Shown here one piece after another: positions 1 through 10,751 of a DNA stretch of 64,000 nt. The stretch covers positions 41,177,648-41,241,647 of the forward strand of contig CM038221.1 of assembly GCA_021442155.1 (NCBI GenBank). The letters run 5' to 3'. This DNA is from Cymbidium sinense (Eukaryota > Streptophyta > Magnoliopsida > Asparagales > Orchidaceae). The notes beneath the pieces were generated by a model, which made no database searches, was not told the DNA's origin, and saw only the letters and a program-made list of their open reading frames with translations. How positions within the stretch are numbered: the stretch's first letter is position 1; every line of letters starts with the position of its first letter. A program made the translations under genes and the position numbers.

Positions 1-523
1 TAATAAATTTCATTTTTGAATTTACCTAAAATCAAAATTTTAAAAGGCCATTTCCTTTGATTTGGATGAAACCCCCTTAATAACTCTTATGCAAGGCTTA
101 GGGAGTAAGGGTAGTATAGGAAATAGGCTTCTTTATTTCTCTTAAAATGGCAAGAGAGAGACTCAATTAGGGCTTGAGTTCGACTATTCAATGCAACAAG
201 AGAGGGGGTCTCAATTCAGCTACCCCACTCGATAAGAGGGATTTGAAGCGGCAGCTAAGGCTTCACGCAAGGATGGCGACGGCAGCTAGGAGAGGACAAC
301 GACCTGCTCTGTCTCCATCTCCCACGATTTCCCTCTCTTTCTCTCGTGCGTATGAGGCATAATGCCCAACCGACCCCCTTTCTCCTCTTCTTATAGAATC
401 GAACTCCCCAACTGTTCCTACTCCTTGTTTGGGCTATTTTGGGTAACGTGGAAGTCAGTTATGATGCGGTTAGGGTTTGTATTCCCTCTCTCTTTTTTTC
501 TTTTCTTTTTTTATTTCAACCAC
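1..523. other. Unassigned left-edge segment
   Basis: AT-rich up to about 160, then a more GC-rich stretch (about 160-480) ending in a CT-rich run before the TA microsatellite. Short open frames are present but have no recognisable domain and no gene-like context. The GC-rich part could be the tail of an LTR or a 5' untranslated region from something off the left edge; nothing here decides this. Confidence 0.4.
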
Positions 524-541
524 CAATATATATATATATGC

Positions 542-633
<92 letters not shown>

Positions 634-686
634 GCATATATGTATGTATGTATGTATGTATGTACATACATACATACATATCATAT

Positions 687-782
<96 letters not shown>

Positions 783-905
783 CATACATGTATCTATATA
801 TACATTTATATGCATACATGCATGTATATACATATGCATACATCTTTATATACATATATGTAAAGATGTATGTATATATAGATATATATGTATAAAATGT
901 AAATA
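524..905. repeat. (TA)n / (TATG)n compound microsatellite
   Basis: Nearly uninterrupted alternating T and A with CATA and TGTA interruptions and a short (ATGT)n patch near 645-665. The Tyr/Ile-rich open frames over it on both strands are simple-repeat translations, not genes. It abuts the 5' end of the LTR-like fragment starting at 918. Confidence 0.95.
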
Positions 906-917
906 TGTATATATATG

Positions 918-3700
918 TGTTGACCTCACTTTTAATGGGCTTGACACACTCCCATCTTTAGCTCTAAGAGCCTTATATTTACAATAAGATCTCACCTAGA
1001 GTTTAGAACACATTTACTAACTAAGAGAAGAGCCACCAAAACTTAAACCAAAGCTAAACCAATAAAATTGAATCTTAGGGTTAACTACACAAAGCTAGTA
1101 AACCCCACTTAGCCCTTTATGTCCCAAAGAAACCCAGGCACTCCCAAATTACAACCATTCAATTAGATGAACTCTAGCACTAAACTCAATCCAATTGAAC
1201 AAAAACCTAACCCAATTGGTTGCCAACTGGACTAATTAGATCACTTAACCCAACTTAGCCCATTTAGATCACCATAGACCTAAATCAAATTTGGCTCAAA
1301 CCAATCAACCCAAAAAAACTTCCAAATCACTAATCACACCCAAATTAAAGCCCCATTTAATTAATTAGCTCAAATTTGACTAATTGGGTAACTTAACCCA
1401 AATTGATCTAATTGAATCACATTGAATCAAATCAAAATTAAATCTAAATTAGACCATTTCAAATTGATAAACAAATATAACCTAATAACCCTTTGAGCCC
1501 AATTTGATCAATTAGGCAACTTGATCCAACTTGACACCAAACTCAGTTGGACCCTTCCTTGGGTCCCCAAGGGTCTGCCCAAGTGGACTTGACCCAAGGT
1601 AAACCTAATTTGGGTCAAACTTAAGTGAACTAAGTTCCAAGTAAGAATAAAATTGCAAATTAATAAGATCCAACCCCTCCCTTTGGCTTGGACAGTCACC
1701 TAAACATTCTTTGAGCTCAACCCAGCTAACACAACATGTCCAAAGCTAGTTTGCCAGCCAATGACCCAAGCTAAAGATAAAGCACACATACCCAAACCTT
1801 GGTTCACACCCATGTTATGTCCCCTTCATATCCTCGACTAAGACTTGGTAGGCCTGTAGAAGACGTCCACATCATCAGTCCAGACCATTTCTAGCTTAAG
1901 CCACTACGCCACCACCTCCTCATGGCTAAACCAAGTCAAATCAATGGCTCACATGAGGAGCCTAACATAATTTGAATAAGAGCCTTAAGCACTCAAAATA
2001 CTCAACACACTCCCAGCAAGAGTCCAAGAGCTTCCTAAACCTTCACATGCACCAAAGTGAGAACCACCATTAGCAACTGCTTCAACCGAACACCCCAAAC
2101 CACCATTTCCCTTCCCGGCCATCCATTGCTCAAACTAACTCACCCAAAACCTTCCTCAATCTTAGGCGAACTCGATCAAACCAAGCCCCACACAACTTGA
2201 GCTTGAAAAAGTCAAGAACGGCCAAACTCCAACAGCTTGCAATGGTGTAGTAGTCTCGAGAGCAATCAGCCGAGAGGCAACTGGAGATCATCACAACAGG
2301 GCTTCACCTCTTCAAGACGAAGCTACCTCCAACGAGAAAACTACTTGACACAAGCTCAAGCAAGGTAATCTCTCAAAACAGTAGAGAACCCCTGGAATTA
2401 TCATGCTCTTTAGAGTAAAATTGCCTCTCAATAGGATCAGAGCGTAGAAAACCCTTGCATTCATTTCTTAGATCCTTTTGAATGCATCAAAATCAAGAAT
2501 CCTAGCTTGGATAGCTTGGATCAAGTAGGGAATAGCAAACAATATTTGTCTCTCGTCAGAAAAAGGAGGTGAATCACATGCTGCCCATTCTATTTGATTA
2601 GATTGGATGCCCGTGATTTCGTCACCCATTAAGACTTGATTTAATCATATAGGAATCACAAGAATGATTTTGTGTGTATAAGTTGTGGATCCAACCAGTC
2701 TCGACAAGCCACATGTAAAGCGTGTGCAGAGTAAGTGACGCGTGGATAAGTAGAAAAATAGAGAATAAAATTAGTTTAAATAAATCATAACTTTAAAAAT
2801 TCATAACAAATTATAAAAGAATCCAAAAAATACAAATAAGTACTCTATGAACTCAAAAAAGTGAGTAAAATCTAGAAAAAAAAGCCCCAATTTTTATTGA
2901 ATATTTTTAGAATATTTAGGATTTTATTAAAAAAAATTATTTTAAAATTAATCCTAAAATACTCACCTAGATAACTTGCAATTTTCAAAGAATGTCCTTA
3001 AGGATAACCTCTATCACTTATAAAAATTTCAAGGAATTTGAATGGGTAGATCTTAAGTTGTAAAATTTCAAAATCTTGAAGATCAAATTGGCTTGAAGTT
3101 TAATTATAAAATTATAAAATTACAAAATTATCAAAAATGTATTTTTAAGATAAAACATACTTAATTTAACAAAGAGGCACCTAAGAAAAATGCTTAGACC
3201 TATTGATTTTACTTAAAACTCAAAATCCTTAAATTAAGATTGATTAACCATTAAATAACTAAATAAATCACCTAAAATTAAGAAAATTCATAATAAATTG
3301 CACAAAACTCTAAAAAATATAAATATCCCCTCTTTGTGCTCAAATAAAAAAGAATCCAATGAAACCCAAAGCCCCAATTGTTGTTTGGTACCTTAAGAGC
3401 AATTGGCACATTAATAAAATTTTAATAGTGAAATTAATCCTAAAATATAAGTCCAAATGCTTTAAAACTTTTAGGATATGTTTTACATGTTACTGTTTTG
3501 TTCTATTATTTTTCTCAACTTTTTTTGGACTTGTGATTTATGGGTTAATAGATTATTAGGATTAAGAAGAATAATAACTTAATAAATTAATTTAAAATTT
3601 GTAAAATTTGTGAAAATTGCATCTTAAGGGTTAATTCATTTAATAAATAAAAAGGATCATAATTGCTCATCATTAAATGCATTAACCACCTAATTAGGCC
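918..3700 (+). mobile_element. Divergent fragment of the giant LTR family
   Basis: Starts TGTTGACCTCACTTTT, the same 5' end as the giant LTRs at 41277 and 35934. It then carries the same kind of CCAATT/TTGACC-rich domain (about 1180-1680). The shared block around 2300 (a CTCTTCAAGA-GAAGCTACC motif, also at about 43487) appears in the same order, followed by an AT-rich stretch with AATCCAAAAAA (compare about 44050). Overall similarity is clearly lower than among the other copies, so this is another subfamily or an old copy. The right limit is approximate: I lose recognisable collinearity by about 3.3-3.7 kb and found no CACCACA end. Confidence 0.6.
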
Positions 3701-4600
3701 TAATTACACATATATTAATTAATTAATTAATTAGTTAACCTACAATTTAAAAAAATTATATATAATCTAAATTCGGCCTAAATGATTTGAAAATTTCATG
3801 AATAATCCTAAAAACCAGTGAGAATTTCAGAAAATTTTGGCATAACATAATATGTTTTAAAATTATAATTACAATAAAGCATAGAATGTCATTTGAACAT
3901 TTTTATTTAAATAATCATCCATTTGTCCCAAAAACATTAATGATGCACTTAAGATTACAATTATTGTCTGCCAAATGAATGAAGTTCTAAGTTCCTAAAC
4001 TAACCAGATATTCTAGCTCACGGATTGACCTGATCCTGAATACAATCCACTTGTGGCAGGCACTTAATTTGGGAAAAGGTTGGTTATGGATCAAATCTTG
4101 AATCCAACTCTGCATGGCAAGAAGAAGGATTTAAGTTGCCGCTTTTTATTATTTCAAGTAGCCCTGCTCACGCACTCAGAAGGTCATTGACCCATTGGCC
4201 AGTGTTATTTTTGAGAGATTTACATATGTTGTATATTGTTCTAACATGCTTCGAAAAGCTCAAAAAAAAAAAAATTTTAAAAAAAAACTGTTAAACGAAT
4301 GTGAGTTCTAGTTTCAAAAATGTGTTGTAATATTAAATTCATATATGTTCATTATGTGAAGGGTCATAAAAGTGATGATTCAACAGCCAAAAGCAATATC
4401 ATTAGATAGACCTACGTTAAAATTTCTCAAAAAAAAAAACCCTAGAAATTGGTTGTGAAGCTGTCCTATAATAATGGAACAATAATTAAAAAAAATACTT
4501 CAAATAAAAAAGAGTCGCCTTATGCATTAGACGGCTTGGTTAGGAATTAATCAGGATCAAATCCAAAGCAATGCCTAATCAGAATATCCAACTATTTGGG
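3701..4600. other. AT-rich stretch without a recognised feature
   Basis: Contains a TTAA-rich patch near 3715-3735 and poly-A runs near 4262 and 4428. If the ARP8-like gene is intact this is intronic (downstream of exon 1 on the minus strand), but I found no actin-like exon here by eye. Confidence 0.4.
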
Positions 4601-4764
4601 GGTCACTTTATCACTGTACTAAGTAATGTTTGAATAAAAAGTTTAATGCCGCTAACCAATATTAAATTTGATCCGGCAACCATTATATTCAATAATTTTG
4701 GCAATGAGCAACGAATTATCGAAAAAAAACAATAGTATCCATCAGAAAGAGACCGGAAACTTAC

Positions 4765-5090
4765 GTGGATCGAAACCCAAACCGTAGGTGGGACTCGGCA
4801 AACACCACAGAATCCCAAGGCTCCTTTCCATTCTGGAGAAAGAAGATCCACAGCATGTTGTCGGATGCCAGCGTTTTCCATGCCCAGCAGACGGCTCTCG
4901 CCTTAGCAGCGTCTCTGGGTCCAAGCATCCTCAGAATCTGCACGAATACATCAGTGGGCAGCTGGTCGAATGCTCCCATTGAGAAAGGCCTAGCTGGAAA
5001 ATCCAAAGATCCTCGGCCAGAAGTCGAACTTGAACTCGAGCCTGACCGGCTTAGCATCGTTTCCCAGACCTTCTTCAGCAGCATCGCCAT
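4765..5090 (-). CDS. ARP8: ARP8-like F-box/actin-related protein, first coding exon (partial)
   Basis: Encodes 108 residues from ATG at 5090-5088. The order is a basic N-terminus MAMLLKKVWE, a Ser-rich linker (about residues 15-28), then an F-box at about 41-81 (FDQLPTDVFVQILRMLGP, later SDNMLWIFFLQ) and the tail EPWDSVVFAESHLRFGF. This arrangement matches the start of plant actin-related protein 8, which joins an N-terminal F-box to a C-terminal actin fold. F-box domains bind SKP1 in SCF ubiquitin ligases. The exon ends at a consensus donor (GTAAGT, 4764-4759), leaving a phase-2 break. No actin-fold exon was recognised in the 4.7 kb downstream on this strand, so intron 1 is long and transposon-filled, or the copy is truncated. 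A different F-box gene is possible. The upstream in-frame GTG at 5117 was rejected as the start in favour of the ATG. Confidence 0.72.
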
Positions 5091-5290
5091 GAAAACCGGA
5101 GCAAATAACTTTAACACATCATGACTCCGAACAAGCTGCCATTGAGGTACGAAATCAAGAGGGCAGAGTTTGGAAGAATCGAGGAGGGTGGGTTAGGGTT
5201 TCAGCGAAAAGGAGAGAAGGGAAGGATCGAGAAAGGGAGGAGGAAGCTCAAGAGCTGAGATTAGTGGAGGAGATGGAACGCTTCCGTGGC
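5091..5290 (-). promoter_or_regulatory. Probable 5' untranslated region of the ARP8-like gene, with telo-box and short upstream ORFs
   Basis: CT-rich on the minus strand, as is common in plant leaders. It holds the telo-box AAACCCTAA (5201-5193), a motif common near plant transcription starts. An 8-codon upstream ORF (ATG at 5142, stop at 5119) overlaps a second 3-codon one (ATG at 5119, stop at 5111). Both end before the chosen start at 5090, so they could dampen translation. No clear TATA box was assigned. Confidence 0.5.
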
Positions 5291-5490
5291 GAGCAAACAG
5301 TTATCTGCTGCCAATCGCAGGCTCATGCTTCAACCGGATCCAGACAATGAGACAACACGGTTTCTTTTCTTTAGGAAATTTGGCTTTAATTGGAGAAATA
5401 ACTACTTTTCTTTAATTCGACTTTATATGAATTTGAATTTTAAAATATATATTTACTTTTTTTTTTGAAAAAATATATTCAAAAACAAGG

Positions 5491-5748
5491 TTAGAATATA
5501 AATTCTTATATACATACATAGCCCACATTCTTATATATTTACATATCTAACACCTAAACTTTCCTATTTATTTAAATAACACCTAAATCTTTATTATTAC
5601 ATCAAAAATAATACCATCATTACTTTTTCAAAGTGAAATACACCTTTTTATGCATAGAAAAAAATATTATTTTTAGTAAATATTAAACTTTAGGTGTTAG
5701 ATATGTAAATGCATAAGAATTGTGTGCTATGTATATAAATTTTCCTAA
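5491..5748. mobile_element. Foldback MITE with about 65-70 bp inverted repeats
   Basis: The left arm (5491 to about 5565) and the right arm (about 5687-5748) are near-complementary. The left contains ACATACATAGCCCACATTC and ATCTAACACCTAAA; the right reversed contains ACATAGCACACAATTC and ATCTAACACCTAAA. The ends are TTAG...CTAA. The internal loop is about 120 bp, AT-rich and non-coding. Arm length and lack of coding capacity fit a miniature foldback element. The superfamily is not determined because no clear target duplication is visible. Confidence 0.75.
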
Positions 5749-7518
5749 ATTTCTAATGCTATAATTACAAAATTGATATGACAAAGTATCTTCAATCATT
5801 GTAGGGGTAAAAATAAACATATTATAAAAATAAAACACAAGTCATACCACAATAAATTGCATTAACATAGATAACATGATAAGCATAACACATAGTGTGA
5901 TTCAAGAGGGATAACATAATAGACATAAATGTGTATAAATTAGAATAATAAAAAAATAAATATACACAAAAAAGTTAATATTCTAACAAAGAAATGCAAT
6001 ATTTGAAAGGACTTATGAATCTATATTGTTGTAAAATAAATCTTATAAAAGTGTATCATTTGTATGAGATCAAATGTAACTTTCAATATATTTTTTTAAT
6101 AAGTGCATAATGCCTTATATACACACTCCATAGTCACCACTATATTTATAAAATATATCGAATTACTTAAATTATTTAAATTTTACCAAAAATTTCAAAT
6201 GGATCACCATACTATAAACTTAAGAACTCTATTTGTGGTGCCTTCCTTAATTTCCCAAAGAAGGGTTAGAGTCATACAGCATCATGGTCTTCATAAAAAA
6301 TAATAGCTCACATATTATCCAATAAATTCTATTCTAGTTTATTAAAAAAAAATATTATGAGAGCCTATTTAGGCCATATGAATGTTTTTTTTTTTTTTTT
6401 AGCTTAACATACAAGAATTTTACACAAATGGTTCATTCAAGATATTAATATGAAATCCACAAGCCATTGGGTAGTGCAATATTCACTCTTTTTAAAAAAT
6501 TTAAAAAAAAATAATATGCAACAAATATAAAAATTAAAGTTAATATAATGAACATTCAAGAACTCATACTTTAATAAAGTAATTTTTTTTTTACCTTGAT
6601 ATCTAAATATATTATGGAGTATTTAACAATTGAAATCACATTGCACTTTTACTATCCACTCCAATCTCCTTCTCCTTAGAGCTCAAGATAACTAAATAAA
6701 TATTATTAAAATAAAAAATTTAATGTATATAAAGGTCAAGTTTGAGAGTTGGGTTCTACAATACACCTCAGAAATTAGAAAAAATAATGGGTGACTAAGC
6801 TCTCCCATAATGTAACCAAACTTTAATCTATACACAAATGATTTTTAGTTTGTTGATATTCAAGCTTTGATCATCAAGATGTTTCAATGCCATCACCATT
6901 AGGTTTATTTTTGTGGATCTTCATTTTACTACCCCATATATCATGTGTGGATTTACAAACTAAAATATTGTTTCATGAAAATAAAAAAGTTATTATAGGA
7001 AAAACATGTATATATTTATTTGGGTTTGATACAACTTTTTTTAAGCTACATTTTATTTATTAGTCATGACTACTTAAAGCATAAGTAAATAAACACTTGT
7101 AATAAATAATTTATATATTTTTAAAATTTGTTTTTTTTTTTGAGCATGTTATAACACATATATTGTAGATATCTCTATTCTCAAACTTACAAAAATAACA
7201 CAAAAAATACAACCAAATATACCCTAACTTAAGATGCCCAAAGTGTGTATATCACCACATATAGTATATATTAAGTGATGTGGATGTCATACTATTTAAA
7301 CATGTGGTGTTTATTATGAATTTTATAGATACTAAATGTAGCACCATAAGTCATTTTCATTTAAGTATTTTATGATTCAAAACTTGTATTTGAATTTAAA
7401 ATAAGTCTACTAAAACACCTTAAACTACTTAAAAAGATTTAAGGACCAAAAACACCTACTATTTCCCTAAGGTTAAGATGGACCCTAAACCAGTTATGAC
7501 TCAATTAGGCCTGGTTAC
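5749..7518. other. AT-rich stretch without a recognised feature
   Basis: Long AT-rich sequence with poly-T and poly-A runs (for example near 6387, 6582 and 7131). Open frames are short and lack domains. It lies upstream of the ARP8-like gene and could hold distal promoter sequence, but nothing supports a specific element. Confidence 0.4.
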
Positions 7519-7699
7519 TAGGGGTGTAAATGAGTCGAATCTTTGTTCGTGTTCGGCTCATTTGAAAATTACTATATTCATGTTCGGCACAAGTTCGAAA
7601 TAGCTCGAAATTTCAGTATTTGTGTTCAGCTCGAATTGTTCAAAATGGCTCGTATAAGCTCAAAGTAACTCGAAAAGCAATAATCCAAAAAATCTGTAA

Positions 7700-7772
7700 G
7701 AAGGAGAATTTGAACCTGGGCCATTCTTTTGTATGACATTGTATGACAAAAATTTCAACCACTAAGACATGC
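7700..7772 (-). other. tRNA-derived (SINE-like) Pol III promoter boxes
   Basis: On the minus strand, CTTAGTGGTTGA resembles a tRNA A box, and GGTTCAAATTC resembles a B box downstream at tRNA-like spacing. No cloverleaf can be drawn because the stems do not pair, so this is not a functional tRNA. It may be a relic of a tRNA-derived SINE caught in the hAT-like element. Confidence 0.4.
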
Positions 7773-7820
7773 TTGCAACTATGACAAAGAAACTATAAAT
7801 TCTTTTGTATGACAAACTTC

Positions 7821-7882
7821 ACACACACACACACACACACAGAGATATATATATCTGTGTGTGTGTGTGTGTGTGTGTGTAG
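7821..7882. repeat. (CA)n-(TA)n-(GT)n inverted microsatellite
   Basis: A run of CA dinucleotides, a short AGAGATATATATATCT centre, then a run of GT. The two arms are almost perfectly self-complementary, so a long hairpin is possible. Confidence 0.9.
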
Positions 7883-8059
7883 ATAATATAATATTTTATT
7901 TCGAACTAAATGGAGCTAAAAATGATCGAACAAAAGATTATTTATTTTTGGCTCATTTATAAACCGAGCTTAAAATATTTATTCGTGATCGGCTCGTTTG
8001 CTTAATGAGTGAGCAGAACACGAGCTATTCGTGAACAACAAGCTTTTTTGACAGCCCTA

Positions 8060-8319
8060 CCACTTACTTGGCTAGTCGCCTAATGGACTTAAGAGATTTT
8101 GGTTTAGATTGAAGTTTAAGATTTTCTTCAATGGGCCAAATAAATAATCCCTATGGTTTGACATAGAGATAAAGACTAGTTTGAATTTAAATGATAATGG
8201 TGGTTTACCATGATTGGGTAAAAAAAGTCTATAGATTTTACTTAGTGATAAAAATTAAACTCAGTTTATCTGATTTGTCTAAGTAAATACATCTTAAGAT
8301 TGGATTTATATCATATGGT
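8060..8319. other. Spacer before the LINE fragment
   Basis: AT-rich, with no recognised domain. It may be the more decayed upstream part of the LINE that begins to be recognisable at about 8320. Confidence 0.35.
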
Positions 8320-9255
8320 TTAGATTTGATGGAGAGAATAATTGAGCATAAGTTATGATGCAATACAAAAGTATTTAAAAACTAGTTTGGTTTCATGTTG
8401 GGTAGGTCTATTATGGGTGATACACATTAGTTGAGAGATTCGATGGAGAAGTATAGAGAAAGTAAGAAGAATCTATATATGATATTTGTTAATTTAGACA
8501 AAGATGTGATAAAGCTCCAAGAGAAGTGCTTTGGAGAATTTTAGAAACGGAAGGAGTTAATATTGACTATATTCAAGTCATTAAGGATATGTATATTATA
8601 GTAATTACTTTCATTCAAACAAAAGGAGGATTGATTAAATATTTTTCTATTTTAGTTGGATTACATCAAAGATCAACTTTAAGCCCATATCGTTTTGCTT
8701 TAGTAATGGATGTTCTTACTAGGCCTTTACAGGAGGATGTATCTTTATGTATGATTTTTCTAATGATATTCTTCTTACTGATAAGACTATAGAGAGTTCA
8801 AGAGAAAATTGAATTGTGGAGGTCAACCTTAGAGTTTAAAGCTTTTCATTTAAGTAGATCTAAAATTGAATATATGAAGTGTAATTTCAATTGTAAAAGA
8901 TCTAATGGTAGAGTAATGACATTGGGTGATCAAGTCATTAAAAAGAGTGAACATTTTAGATATATTGATTATATTATTCAAAATGATGGCGAAATAGATG
9001 TGGATGTTATTAGTATAATTCAAGTTGGATGGTTGAAGTGAAGGGATCCATCTAGTATGTTGTGCGATAAAAAAGTATCACTTAGTCTTAAGGAAAACGT
9101 TTATGACATGGGGGTAAGACCTCTAATGAGTTATGATGCAAAATGTTGGCCAATAAAGAGAAGCATAAAATTAAGTTAGGTGTTGCAGAGATGAGAATGC
9201 TCAGGTGGATGAGTGGCTTTACTCTTAGAAATAAAATGTGAAATGAATATATACA
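8320..9255 (+). pseudogene. LINE reverse transcriptase remnant, left half
   Basis: Conceptual pieces in changing frames read FGFMLGRSIMGDTH, YREKKNL-like text, LETEGVNIDYIQVIKDMY, VGLHQRSTLSPYRFALVMDVLTRPLQ, LSRSKIEYMKC and HFRYIDYIIQNDGEIDVDV, then RMLRWMSG. These are the conserved blocks of the reverse transcriptase and C-terminal region of plant non-LTR retrotransposons, which copy RNA into DNA at the target. Stop codons and frameshifts interrupt throughout, and the catalytic FADD-type box is eroded. The last codons (N-E-Y-I-H) are cut at 9255 by the giant LTR. The continuation is at 23481. Confidence 0.85.
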
Positions 9256-10751
9256 TGTGGTGTTTTATTTCGGATGCTAGGTAGACACCATGCAGATCTT
9301 AGGGGGTACTTATTGAAGGGATTGGGTACGATATTAAGGTATGATATACTATCTTGAAAGATAGAAACATTACCATTCAATGGACCTAATCACCTTATAA
9401 AGACTCCTAAGACATAGTGGGTATTCGTATGTACCAAAGATTCTTCCCCTACTTTACATAGAAAAGTAAATCAGGATTTATTTTATGTTGAGTTCTTTAG
9501 TTCCATATGGAGACAAGCCTCTATAGTTATTTATATTCTAAGAAATAGAAATTTTATAAGAATACTCTCGATTAAAGTAGTCAATCATTATCTCCAAAGA
9601 TTTCAAGGTTAAGATTATCAAATTATTTTGGAAAATCAAGTGGGATGGTTCAATTGGAAGACTTATTTCTAGAATTCAAGAGAAGATAAGTAATAAGTAC
9701 TCAAAATATTAGGAAGCCTAGTAAGCACTCCAATATTTTAGATGGAGAGGCTTTATATATTTGAATGAGAGAAGATTTATTTTTGTTTGAGTTGAAATTT
9801 TATTAGAAAGTTAGGGCTTATAATCCATCAATACATTATTATGGAATGCCTAAGAAGTGAGTATTTATACTCGTAGCCTGAAGGAAATAAGCATCTCGGA
9901 TCCTAAACCTAGGGAGCTTTAGCACAAGCTAGAAAACACGACCTAAATCTAAGCAAAAAGGGCATATAATAGTTTATCTCCATAATAGAGGATAAACTTG
10001 TCTGACTCTTCTAAACTTACAACCACCTGGTTTGGCCACCAGCTAACACCTCTTATGCTTTAAATCCATATAGGTCGGTCTTATATAATTGCAAGATGGC
10101 TAGGTTATTATTTAATTTGAAAGAGACTAGAGTCCTAAACTCACTCCCTAAGAGACTAGATCATATTTAGCATGTGCATATGACTTAGTCTAAATGCAAA
10201 ATCTTTTAAAATTTTATATCATGTTGCCATAATATTTTGGACAAAGGCTTGAGATATTTTATGCATAAATACATGATGGAATTTGGTTATTGGCCAAATC
10301 AAGAGAGAAAGAGGGTGAAGCTCAATCATAAGGGGTTGCTCTCATAAGTTAAGCAGTCCCTACAGTGCCAAAATGGAGGCCCTCATTTTTTATAAGAGTG
10401 ATATAATATGACATGCATGATGTTAGACTACAACATCCAGGTAATGGGTTGCTAAATATTTTAGTTATATTGATTATAATCTAAACTTTAGAATGAGGTT
10501 GTGAATTATTTTGAAATTTAGTTATGAATTGTTAGTTGGGTAGAAAAATTAATTTTTTTCCTAAGAGCCTATCGCATCCAGGCCACATATTAAAACATCA
10601 ATCACTAAGAAACTATGAAAATCATGTTATTCTAATGTGAAAACTAAACACAACAACAATCATTTTATAGGTTACCACAAAAGAATAAGAGGTCGATGAG
10701 GTTGGGAATCGTCGTACACCCCAAAAAAAGAGAAAAAGTCAGGTAGCCGAG
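9256..10751 (-). mobile_element. Outer giant solo LTR, first piece (3' end in sense)
   Basis: Begins TGTGGTGTTTTA on the plus strand, the reverse of the family's CACCACA 3' end. It aligns with 50616-52075, and reversed with 39190-40668 and 46960-48338. It is cut at 10751 by the inner copy; the remaining part of the same LTR resumes at 17831. The 5 bp before it are ATACA, against ATGCA after the far end at 23480, a one-mismatch target duplication. No coding sequence was seen. Confidence 0.85.
10747..10751. repeat. Target site duplication CCGAG (left)
   Basis: Identical to CCGAG at 17826-17830. It flanks the inner giant LTR, and removing one copy with the insert restores the GGTAGCCGAGCTCTACCC sequence seen uninterrupted at about 52079-52093. 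Confidence 0.92.

Larger units (their letters stand above)
7519..8059. mobile_element. Non-autonomous hAT-like element
   Basis: Ends TAGGGGTGTAAA and (reversed) TAGGGCTGTCAA, imperfect terminal inverted repeats of a type seen in plant hAT-like non-autonomous elements. Both flanks inside are rich in GCTCG/CGAGC words such as GTTCGGCTCATTT. The adjacent 8-mers CTGGTTAC and CCACTTAC match at 5 of 8 positions, so a target duplication is suggestive only. No transposase is encoded. The centre holds a tRNA-like box pair and a dinucleotide hairpin. Confidence 0.6.

Noticed and set aside
362..987. Several Tyr/Ile-rich open frames on both strands
   Set aside because: They are translations of the TA microsatellite and have no independent coding signal.
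4765..5124. Plus-strand open frame of 119 codons
   Set aside because: It is the antisense of the F-box exon, which has recognisable domain sequence, a plant-type leader and a splice donor.
7700..7772. Functional tRNA gene
   Set aside because: Only box-like motifs are present; acceptor, anticodon and T stems cannot be paired.
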